From Cytophagales bacterium (GTDB taxonomy: Bacteria > Bacteroidota > Bacteroidia > Cytophagales > Thermoflexibacteraceae), in assembly GCA_013299115.1 (NCBI GenBank), contig JAAFKA010000041.1:1-37436 (forward strand): DNA of 37,436 nt, read 5' to 3'. Position numbers and translations under genes: made by a program. Positions 31,511 through 37,436 of this stretch are shown here, piece by piece (position 1 is the first letter of the stretch; the number at the start of each line of letters is the position of its first letter). The notes under the pieces were generated by a model, which was given only the letters and a program-made list of their open reading frames with translations, was not told where the DNA came from and made no database searches.

Positions 31511-33502
31511 TTACCTTTCCCAGCGTATTGGTTGGAGGTGTGAAACATCTTTGAGGTAAATGGTAAAACCTTGTCTTTGGTTTTCGTAATTTACAATGGG
31601 CTGCATTGCCAGCAAGGTATAAACATCACGATAATCAGGCATTTTTTCGTGCAGAATAGTCGTAAAAGTTTCTCCCGACAAGGCTTTGCTGCATAGAGGT
31701 CGCCATTGCTGTTGGAGGTCAGCGTTGAGCATATCTATAAAATTGCTGTGAGATTTCATCTGCACACCTTTGTCTGCAAAATAATCCATAGCAGCTTTAT
31801 TGAAAATAGAAACTACCAAATTTTCGTCAATCGACAACATCACTTCGCTGGTGTTGTTGATGAGGTCGTTGAGACTGTTTTCTTTGTCTTTGATTTCGAG
31901 TTGCACCCGTCGCATTTCCTCCTGCGTGGCTGTTAGTTCCTCCATATTTTGACGCATCTCCTCCTCTTGTGCCTTCATCAGTTCTGCAAACATCTGCGAC
32001 TCGTCTAACAATTTGCGGTTTTTGTCTGTATTCTGAACAGTTGAGATGGTAATGGCTATACTTTCAGAAAGTTTTTGGATAAACTCAATTTGGTAATCTT
32101 TTAATTCGTGAAAAGAGGCAATTTCAATTACGCCATAAATCACATTGTTTGCCTGTAAAGGCATAATTAACAAGGTGTTAGGATTTGCCTCGCCAAGTCC
32201 CGAAGTAATGGTAATGTAGTTGTTGGGTATGTCGGTGAGGTAAATCATACTTCTTTCTACAACGGCTTGCCCCAGCAAGCCTTGCCCTATGCGTACTTCT
32301 TTTTCCAAATATTTTTTCTTGTTATACGCATAGGCAGCACGCAGAGCCAAGACTTGTTTTTTGGAATTTTCAGCATCTTCTTTCAAAATAAACAAACCTC
32401 CTTGATTTGCCCCTACGTATTTTACCAAATTGGAAATAATGCTATATGAAATTTCGTCGAGGTCTTGTTGGGTGTTTCGCAAAATTTCGGCAAATTTAGC
32501 CATGCCTTCGTTTGCCCAGTTGCGTTTTTTGTCTTCCTCTGCCACTTTTTGGAGGTTATCACGCATATCGAGCAGGGCAAAACCCAATTTGTCTTCTGCC
32601 CCACGCACCTCAAAATCAGATTGGAAATTGCCCTTGCCCACATTGGAAGCAAAAGCCGAAATATTTTCCATACTGTTTACCAAATTGTTCATGTTGTTAA
32701 TTACTTCGCCCAATTCGTCTTGGGTTTGGTATTCTGTATTACGGGCAAACCTCCCATCGGCAACGTCAGCTATGGTTTGGGCTATATTTTTTAGCGGATT
32801 GATGGTATTGCTCAAAATGAAATAAGCCCCAAAAACGAGGGAAAGAAAAGCAATAAACTGAATGAGGAAAAAAACAATGCTAAAACTGCGGTGTTGCTCC
32901 CACGCATACTCATAATAGTAGGTGGTAAGGTCTTCGTTAAACATGAGCAACTTTTCCGTATTTTTTATCACATAGTCGAGGTGAGGAATGACTTGGGGAT
33001 TCAAAAACTCTATTTTTTGAGTTTTCATATTGTTTGGGTCCACATCTGGCACTGCCAAATACGCAAACGTACTATCTAATCGCACAGGGTTGGTGTCGAC
33101 AATGCTGACTACATGACTCCGAAACTCACGCCACTGCCGAACTACATCTGTCAATTTAGAGTAGATTTCGAGATTAGACTCGTCGGTTGGGGCTAATTCC
33201 AATGTATGCAAACCTTCATAAAAACCACCTTCTTTGAGCAGTTTTAGGTTTTCATCTAAGGTTTTCATCTCTCTTGTTACATTGTTGAGGTTATTTTTTT
33301 TGCCATCAGCAATGTTTCGAACAAAAAATACGACCTGTTGCAACTGCAAACTGTTTTGTTTACTTATCTGCACATAGACGTTGTTGTGGCGGTAAGCCTG
33401 CTCTGCATACCAATAAAAAGCCCAGTTGATAAGGGTAAGCAAGATAAACAAGCCAAAAAGAAGTAAAATCTTTGTTCTTAAAGTGAGATTTCGAAACAAC
33501 AT
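31511..33502 (-). CDS. Membrane receptor with HAMP, GAF, coiled-coil and PAS regions but no output domain
   Basis: 663 residues from ATG at 33502; a TTG frame extension upstream adds 13 unlikely residues. Membrane helix 1 (about 11-31) and helix 2 (about 206-230) bracket a four-helix-bundle-like periplasmic sensor. A HAMP linker (231-285) follows, then a short coil, a GAF domain (about 345-488), a long coiled coil (about 493-545, EEEMRQNMEELTATQEEMRRVQ) and a C-terminal PAS-like domain (546-655). No histidine kinase, cyclase or chemoreceptor tip is present, so it must pass its signal through another protein, or it may be a truncated paralogue. Related orphan receptors are, as I recall, common in Cytophagales. 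Ligands are unknown. Confidence 0.82.
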   Translation of the reverse strand: MLFRNLTLRTKILLLFGLFILLTLINWAFYWYAEQAYRHNNVYVQISKQNSLQLQQVVFFVRNIADGKKNNLNNVTREMKTLDENLKLLKEGGFYEGLHTLELAPTDESNLEIYSKLTDVVRQWREFRSHVVSIVDTNPVRLDSTFAYLAVPDVDPNNMKTQKIEFLNPQVIPHLDYVIKNTEKLLMFNEDLTTYYYEYAWEQHRSFSIVFFLIQFIAFLSLVFGAYFILSNTINPLKNIAQTIADVADGRFARNTEYQTQDELGEVINNMNNLVNSMENISAFASNVGKGNFQSDFEVRGAEDKLGFALLDMRDNLQKVAEEDKKRNWANEGMAKFAEILRNTQQDLDEISYSIISNLVKYVGANQGGLFILKEDAENSKKQVLALRAAYAYNKKKYLEKEVRIGQGLLGQAVVERSMIYLTDIPNNYITITSGLGEANPNTLLIMPLQANNVIYGVIEIASFHELKDYQIEFIQKLSESIAITISTVQNTDKNRKLLDESQMFAELMKAQEEEMRQNMEELTATQEEMRRVQLEIKDKENSLNDLINNTSEVMLSIDENLVVSIFNKAAMDYFADKGVQMKSHSNFIDMLNADLQQQWRPLCSKALSGETFTTILHEKMPDYRDVYTLLAMQPIVNYENQRQGFTIYLKDVSHLQPIRWER

Positions 33503-33551
33503 TTGTGTATATTTACAAGTAAGTAGTGCAGCAAAATACAAAAAAAATTAA

Positions 33552-33559
33552 TACTTTTG
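33552..33559 (+). promoter_or_regulatory. -7 box for the small-gene pair
   Basis: TACTTTTG matches TAnnTTTG, 57 bases before the first ATG. No clear -33 box at the usual spacing. Confidence 0.4.
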
Positions 33560-33616
33560 TAAAAATAGAAAAAAAATGTAAAGTTTAGGCAGTAATTAGG
33601 TAACGACACAACACAA

Positions 33617-33874
33617 ATGATAACACAAGCAGAAAAAAAACAACTACTTAACCATTTGGCAATTTACAACCGCCAAAAATTTAATCTTTCTGTGCGAATA
33701 GAAGAATGTAAAGCACAAATAGAAGAACTAACTGCCCAGCAAGAAATTTATCCTGACGATGATTTATTGCAAATGGAATTAATTGCTACACAAAAATTGT
33801 TATCTAATTTAGAAAATAATTATCAAAGTACCCTAAACAAGATTTCAGGAGTAGAATGGCTTTTGCAACCTTAA
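33617..33874 (+). CDS. Small coiled-coil protein, 85 residues
   Basis: A short, almost wholly helical protein (FNLSVRIEECKAQIEELTAQQ, then LLQMELIATQKLLSNLENNYQ) with heptad-like spacing and no signal peptide; it probably forms a coiled-coil hairpin. A TACTTTTG -7 box lies upstream at 33552. The next small gene begins at or just after its stop, giving a tight pair. No family is recognised. Codon use and composition look like real coding sequence. Confidence 0.6.
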   Translation: MITQAEKKQLLNHLAIYNRQKFNLSVRIEECKAQIEELTAQQEIYPDDDLLQMELIATQKLLSNLENNYQSTLNKISGVEWLLQP

Positions 33875-33888
33875 AACACCTAAAAAAA

Positions 33889-34083
33889 ATGAAAGATACA
33901 AGCCAAACCCACAAAAAAATTATGCCACCCGAAACGGCAGCCCACGTCAAAATCATTGCAGACAACATCAGAAAAATTGCTCACGAAGCTAACCAAGAAA
34001 TGGAGCAAATGTGCAAAGAACTCGATGCTATTAAACGCAAATTGATTATTGAACTCGCAGAAGACTATAAAAAAGAGCTATGA
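33889..34083 (+). CDS. Small helical protein, 64 residues (75 if the upstream ATG is used)
   Basis: The protein is charged and helical (AAHVKIIADNIRKIAHEANQE, then ELDAIKRKLIIELAEDYKK). Two starts are possible: ATG at 33856, overlapping the previous gene by 19 bases, or ATG at 33889, 14 bases after that gene's stop; the second is chosen because it avoids the overlap. It probably works with the preceding coiled-coil protein. No known family. An AT-only hairpin follows at 34086-34106. Confidence 0.55.
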   Translation: MKDTSQTHKKIMPPETAAHVKIIADNIRKIAHEANQEMEQMCKELDAIKRKLIIELAEDYKKEL

Positions 34084-34195
34084 ATTTTTTAATTTTGAAT
34101 TAAAAATTATAGCTATTTCGGTTATTAGAGTTATTTGTGAGGACACAAACAACGGCAGGAAATTAAATATTTAAAATTTAAAATTAAACATTATC

Positions 34196-34717
34196 ATGTC
34201 TATCAAGAAAAAAACTCCGTCTGAATCAAAAGTTACGATGACCGAAATGGTTTTCCCCAACGACACCAATCCGCTGAACAACCTCATGGGTGGGCGTATG
34301 ATGCACCTGATAGACATAGTGGCTGCCATCACTGCCCAAAAACACTCGAACCGCATAGTGGTTACGGCTTCGGTGGACAATGTATCTTTCAACAAACCTA
34401 TTAAGATGGGCAATGTGGTAACACTCAACGCCCAAATCACCCGTTCTTTCAACTCCTCGATGGAGATTTTTGTGCGGGTTTTTGCAGAGGACATTCCCAC
34501 AGGCACAACTACCGAAACCAACAGTGCTTTTTTGACCTTTGTTGCCGTTGACCAAAACGGTACGACCATTGCCGTACCGCAGGTTACACCAGAAACCGAA
34601 GAGGAAAAACAACTCTACGAAAGTGCCTTGCGAAGACGACAACTCCGCCTAATTTTGGCTAATAAAATGAACCCCGATGAGGCTACTGAACTGAAATCTT
34701 TGTTTTTTAAAGTGTAA
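34196..34717 (+). CDS. Acyl-CoA thioesterase (hotdog fold)
   Basis: A 173-residue cytosolic hotdog-fold hydrolase that releases CoA from acyl-CoAs. The family start is clear: MVFPNDTNPLNNLMGGRMMHLIDIVAAITAQKH, with the P-x-D-T-N and GG segments of YciA/BFIT-type enzymes, followed by the strand VVTASVDNVSFNKPIKMGNVV. The length fits a single hotdog domain that forms hexamers. Chain-length specificity cannot be told. It may be transcribed with the two small genes upstream, although 112 bp separate them. It converges with the DUF2147 gene. Confidence 0.9.
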   Translation: MSIKKKTPSESKVTMTEMVFPNDTNPLNNLMGGRMMHLIDIVAAITAQKHSNRIVVTASVDNVSFNKPIKMGNVVTLNAQITRSFNSSMEIFVRVFAEDIPTGTTTETNSAFLTFVAVDQNGTTIAVPQVTPETEEEKQLYESALRRRQLRLILANKMNPDEATELKSLFFKV

Positions 34718-34767
34718 AATAATCATCTTATGTTAGCCTCTTGCAAAAGTTAAGTAATTGAACCTAA

Positions 34768-34796
34768 TTATCCGACACCTCAAAGGTGTCGGATAA
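34768..34796. terminator. Strong hairpin after the thioesterase gene
   Basis: A perfect 13-bp stem, TTATCCGACACCT with its complement, closes over a CAA loop. A shorter palindrome CTGAT-a-ATCAG (34799-34809) follows. Probably a bidirectional terminator or repeat element. Confidence 0.75.
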
Positions 34797-34858
34797 GTCT
34801 GATAATCAGATATATAGAGTTTAAAATATTGTTGATTATTTAAGTCTAACCACTTATA

Positions 34859-34880
34859 AGTGCCAAAACCCGTTGGCACT
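34859..34880. terminator. Second hairpin between the thioesterase and DUF2147 genes
   Basis: A perfect 8-bp stem AGTGCCAA/TTGGCACT with an AACCCG loop overlaps the palindrome CACTTATAAGTG (34851-34862), so two alternative structures compete. It lies about 95 bases past the DUF2147 stop. Confidence 0.6.
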
Positions 34881-34975
34881 ACACCAAAACAAGCCACCAT
34901 AGGTGAGTATTTGGTTTTTCATTGCTCAATTCATTTTTTAACTGTTCGTTGTGTTGCACAAAGACATTTTCCGTA

Positions 34976-35419
34976 TTAAATTCTATCCCATAAAACAGTT
35001 TTTCCAATCCAAGAAAAGCCAATATAGCCTGTAATTTTTAGTCTTTTGTTGTCTAATTTCATCACACAGCTATACGTTTTGCCACTCTCAGGGTCATAAA
35101 TTTTGCCATTTTCCCATTTTCCTCCTTCGAAGTCAAAATCTGTTAGTATAACCAAGTTTTGCAAGTTACGACCTTGCAAAGATTTTTCAGGGTTTTTTAC
35201 ATCTTTTTTTGATGTTTTACCATCTGCCTCAAATATTCTGGCACCCCAAGTGAGTTTGCCAAAATATTTATTGCCTTGTTTGTAAATTTCTATTTTGCCA
35301 TCTTTTTCAGCGGTTTGCCAAGTGCCAATAATCTGGTCGGCTTCAGTGGTAGATTGGCTAAATGCAGCAGTGGTAAATGTAAACAAAGCTGCCAATAAAA
35401 ATAAAATATTTTTTTTCAT
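34976..35419 (-). CDS. Secreted DUF2147-family protein
   Basis: 147 residues from ATG at 35419 (MKKNILFLLAALFTFTTAAFSQ, a textbook signal peptide); the longer frame upstream runs through the promoter and is rejected. The mature domain has the DUF2147 pattern: IIGTWQTAEKDGKIEIYKQG, YFGKLTWG, NPEKSLQGRNLQNLVILTDF, WENGKIYDPESGKTYSC, and the end ITGYIGFSWIGKTVLWDRI. This is a small beta-barrel, lipocalin-like fold of unknown function, exported to the periplasm. It has its own promoter at 35464-35495. Confidence 0.9.
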   Translation of the reverse strand: MKKNILFLLAALFTFTTAAFSQSTTEADQIIGTWQTAEKDGKIEIYKQGNKYFGKLTWGARIFEADGKTSKKDVKNPEKSLQGRNLQNLVILTDFDFEGGKWENGKIYDPESGKTYSCVMKLDNKRLKITGYIGFSWIGKTVLWDRI

Positions 35420-35463
35420 TTTGTTCTTGTGTTTTAATAAAGTAGGTAATGAATTTGATGTTG

Positions 35464-35495
35464 CAAAGATAATATCAAATTTTTGTATTTTCAAA
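35464..35495 (-). promoter_or_regulatory. Bacteroidota-type promoter for the DUF2147 gene
   Basis: On the minus strand, TTTG (35492-35495), a 20-base spacer and TATCTTTG (35464-35471). It supports the start at 35419 over the longer frame. Confidence 0.65.
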
Positions 35496-35583
35496 CAAAA
35501 AGTAAAAATGTTTGAAAATTATGTAAAAAAATTCTCACACAAAAACAATATTACCTAACCATTGTTTTTAAGGTTGTATTGAG

Positions 35584-35625
35584 AACAAAACCTGTTAGGT
35601 TTTTGAAAATCTAACAGGTTTTGTT
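35584..35625. terminator. Long perfect hairpin after the membrane-protein gene
   Basis: The 15-base arms AACAAAACCTGTTAG and CTAACAGGTTTTGTT (35584-35598, 35611-35625) flank a 12-base loop, 5 bases beyond the stop of the 241-residue gene. The AACCTGTTAG motif resembles hairpin repeats I recall from many Bacteroidota genomes. Confidence 0.8.
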
Positions 35626-35630
35626 GTACG

Positions 35631-36356
35631 CTATTTACTTGCAATTAATTTCCTAAATAAACTAAAATGCAAGAAAATGATAGTGCCTGCTGCAAAGGCA
35701 GGAATCAAGCAGATAGGAAACTTTGTCATTTCTATTACACTCTGCGAGCCTGTTTCTATCGAGAGTTTTGTGGTAAGAATTGCCATAATAATGACCGAAA
35801 AAATATCTAATAAACCAAAAATATTCCAAATTACAGTTAGCAATTTTGCATAGCTTTTTTTGCTTGTAATAGCCTTTGCCACCCAAATACTTGTCAAAGC
35901 AGTTGCTATGTCACCAATACCCGCAATGTAGGCAAATTTGGTAGGAATAGCCCCATAAGCATTTAAAATGAGGAAAAAAACACCAATCAAACGAAAGAAG
36001 TGTAAAATAACAAGTTCTTGCAAGGTAAGGTGTTGCAAAATGGTTTTATAAATTTTTAGATTGGACACCACCAAAGACAAGAATAATAAAAGAGGTAGTG
36101 TGGTATATAAAATAATTTTAGGTGGTAATGTATTTTCTGAAAATACGCCTAACCAACTCATTACAGCGGTGTAGGTCAGATAAATGGTATAAAACACAAT
36201 AATTGACAGGTAAATTAGCCTAACTTTTTGAGGCTCAATAGCAGCACGAATAGCACCTTGTTTGGCAGTGGTTGCTATCATAAAAATAGGAATTGGAATA
36301 GTCAGTAAGAACGAAATTGAAACCCATTGTGGCACTGCGTTTGTTAAGAAGTCCAT
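35631..36356 (-). CDS. Multi-helix membrane protein next to a Crp/Fnr regulator
   Basis: A 241-residue protein with about seven hydrophobic segments: WVSISFLLTIPIPIFMIATT (11-30), LIYLSIIVFYTIYLTYTAVMSW, IILYTTLPLLLFLSLVVSN, a pair at ELVILHFFRLIGVFFLILNAYG and FAYIAGIGDIATALTSIWVA, LLTVIWNIFGLLDIFSVIIMAIL, and PICLIPAFAAGTIIFLHFSLF. I do not recognise a named family. The regulator gene 78 bp upstream on the same strand may control or be co-transcribed with it, a pairing I recall as common in Bacteroidota. A strong hairpin ends the unit. Confidence 0.7.
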   Translation of the reverse strand: MDFLTNAVPQWVSISFLLTIPIPIFMIATTAKQGAIRAAIEPQKVRLIYLSIIVFYTIYLTYTAVMSWLGVFSENTLPPKIILYTTLPLLLFLSLVVSNLKIYKTILQHLTLQELVILHFFRLIGVFFLILNAYGAIPTKFAYIAGIGDIATALTSIWVAKAITSKKSYAKLLTVIWNIFGLLDIFSVIIMAILTTKLSIETGSQSVIEMTKFPICLIPAFAAGTIIFLHFSLFRKLIASK

Positions 36357-36434
36357 TGTCGTAAGATTTAGAAGTTAAATAATAGACAAAGAAAGGCACT
36401 TTATAGGTCAATTTACTTGTCATTTGGCAAGAAA

Positions 36435-37019
36435 TCATTTTTGAGCAATTTCTTTTCTTATTCGGCTTAGTGAGGAGTCTGTAATGCCCAAATAAGAAGC
36501 TATAATTTTAAGAGGTACATTTTTAAAAATGTCTTTGTGTTGTTCAAGCATTTTGAGGTAACGAATTTCAGCTGTATCTTTTATCATACCTAAAATTCTT
36601 TCGTGTAATAAAGAGTAATTTGTAACTAACATTATCCGCCCAAACTCCCTAAATTCGGGGAATGAATGAAAATATACCTGAATGTCGTCATAATTCATCC
36701 TAAAAAGATTGCAAGCAGTAAGGGCTTGGATATTTTCTTTGGTTGGTTGCTGCTTAAAAAAAGATAAAAAATCATTGACAAAGCAAGGTGCTGAAAAAAT
36801 ATTGGTCGTAACTTCATTGCCATTGGTGTCGAGTGTAAAAGAACGAATAAATCCACTTTCTAAAAAATGGGTAACTTTGCTTATCTTGCCCTCTTTGAGT
36901 AAAAATTCGTTTTTAGATAACAGGATAGGCTCAAATTGTTTGGCAAAAAAATTTGCTTTCTCTGTTGGCATAGGAAATAAAGAGATGATGTATTTTTCAA
37001 ATATTTCTGTATTTATCAT
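36435..37019 (-). CDS. Crp/Fnr-family transcriptional regulator
   Basis: 194 residues from ATG at 37019 (MINTEIFEKYIISLFPMPTEK); the 35 codons upstream in frame lie in the promoter region. Residues about 20-120 form a cyclic-nucleotide-binding-like beta-roll (LLSKNEFLLKEGKISKVTHFLESGFIRSFTLD), without the Arg/Glu pattern that would predict cAMP binding. The C-terminal winged helix ends in VPLKIIASYLGITDSSLSRIRKEI (about 166-190), with the recognition helix at DSSLSRIRKEI. No Cys cluster for an Fnr-type iron-sulfur sensor is visible. The effector is unknown. It is divergent from the AAA-ATPase-like gene. Confidence 0.9.
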   Translation of the reverse strand: MINTEIFEKYIISLFPMPTEKANFFAKQFEPILLSKNEFLLKEGKISKVTHFLESGFIRSFTLDTNGNEVTTNIFSAPCFVNDFLSFFKQQPTKENIQALTACNLFRMNYDDIQVYFHSFPEFREFGRIMLVTNYSLLHERILGMIKDTAEIRYLKMLEQHKDIFKNVPLKIIASYLGITDSSLSRIRKEIAQK

Positions 37020-37133
37020 AAGTGCCTGTGATTTTAGATTAAAGAAATTGATTTTGAGAAACCGAAAGTACACTAAAAACACCAAACCACAAATGGTGGT
37101 TGTCAAAAAATTGCAAATCATCAACTTTATTCA

Positions 37134-37141
37134 TAACTTTG
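37134..37141 (+). promoter_or_regulatory. -7 box for the AAA-ATPase-like gene
   Basis: TAACTTTG matches TAnnTTTG, 33 bases before the ATG at 37175. No exact -33 box at the usual spacing. Confidence 0.4.
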
Positions 37142-37174
37142 TAAATGGAGTAAATCACAGACAGGAACAAAATT

Positions 37175-37436
37175 ATGCAAAAAACCAACATTCATTTTCC
37201 TTATGGTCTTTCTAATCTGGAATCAGTGGCTACCGAAAACTATGTTTTTGTAGATAAAACTCCTTTTATTCAAGCCTTAGAAGTAGATAGCAAAGTAAAA
37301 TTTGCGGTGTTTCTTCGCCCTCGCCGCATAGGAAAAAGCCTTTTTGTGTCTGCTTTGGAATATTACTATGATGTGTTACGCAAAGCTAAATTTGAGAAAA
37401 TTTTTGGCAATTATTATATTGGTAAAAACCCTACGC
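37175..37436 (+). CDS. AAA-ATPase-like (PF09820) protein, N-terminal part, cut by the right edge
   Basis: The first 87 codons are visible. MQKTNIHFPYGLSNLESVATENYVFVDKTPFI matches the start of the AAA-ATPase-like family (consensus NYxYVDKTxFI). FAVFLRPRRIGKSLFVSALEYYY carries its unusual P-loop RPRRxGKS; full-length members end in a PDDEXK_9 nuclease-like domain that would lie off-window. The second base triplet block YYDVLRKAKFEKIFGNYYIGKNPT continues the family pattern. These genes are highly multi-copy in Bacteroidota and of unknown function. Start at ATG 37175; the frame is open to the edge. Confidence 0.85.
   Translation, partial: MQKTNIHFPYGLSNLESVATENYVFVDKTPFIQALEVDSKVKFAVFLRPRRIGKSLFVSALEYYYDVLRKAKFEKIFGNYYIGKNPT

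Noticed and set aside
33617-34083. The small coiled-coil genes as the missing PhaE/PhaR subunit of PhaC
   Set aside because: They are too short, lie 28 kb away, and lack the PhaE/PhaR-like C-terminal features; nothing but helical content supports the link.

Overview
The window looks like a chromosomal segment of a low-GC member of the Bacteroidota, probably a Cytophagales-like lineage (inference). Supporting signs are promoters of the Bacteroidota type (TTTG, 19-20 bases, TAnnTTTG) in front of several genes, little visible Shine-Dalgarno sequence, a giant secreted protein with NHL and YDG-type repeats, DUF2147, DUF2339 and DUF481 proteins, a PheS with a Cys4 insert, and many hairpin repeats between genes. 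I saw no rRNA, tRNA, CRISPR array, intact insertion sequence or prophage.

Layout. 1-3313 (minus): N-terminal 1104 codons of a secreted surface protein that runs off the left edge. Its signal-peptide region contains two copies of a palindromic DNA element, and it ends in near-identical 270-bp repeats. 3.7-7.0 kb: a Spy-like small secreted protein, a class III-type PHA synthase PhaC, then a DUF115-like protein translationally coupled to a stand-alone nuoB. 7.0-10.1 kb: gamma-glutamyltransferase (preceded by a possible 39-residue ORF) divergent from pheS. 10.1-14.7 kb: a giant DUF2339 membrane protein and a Uma2-type nuclease. 14.9-18.1 kb: an esterase, an FkbM methyltransferase and an amidohydrolase homologue lacking the usual HxH metal ligands.

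18.1-20.1 kb holds the most interesting candidate system: an ABC-type AAA ATPase overlapping by 4 bp with a TOPRIM/DUF4276-like protein. The layout recalls OLD, PARIS, AbiL and RloAB anti-phage pairs. The two genes lie between same-orientation copies of a palindromic repeat with core ACGCTTTAGCGT. 20.1-26.1 kb: hslV, an Rpn/PDDEXK_2 protein, a BrkB-family membrane protein, an ArsR regulator next to a DnaQ-like exonuclease, a rhodanese-thioredoxin lipoprotein, another PD-(D/E)XK protein and pyrE. 26.4-31.4 kb: topA, a two-gene operon of unknown function and a DUF481 protein. 31.5-37.4 kb: a HAMP-GAF-PAS receptor without an output domain, two small helical proteins, an acyl-CoA thioesterase, a DUF2147 protein, a membrane protein beside a Crp/Fnr regulator, and the start of an AAA-ATPase-like gene cut by the right edge.

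The window is mostly small independent transcription units, not one pathway. Convergent pairs usually share a hairpin terminator. Families of 20-30 bp palindromes with a CTTTAG centre (ACGCTTTAGCGT and GGACTTTAGTCC) and a third family (TTGGCA...GGTGC/GCACC...TGCCAA) occupy many gene boundaries.
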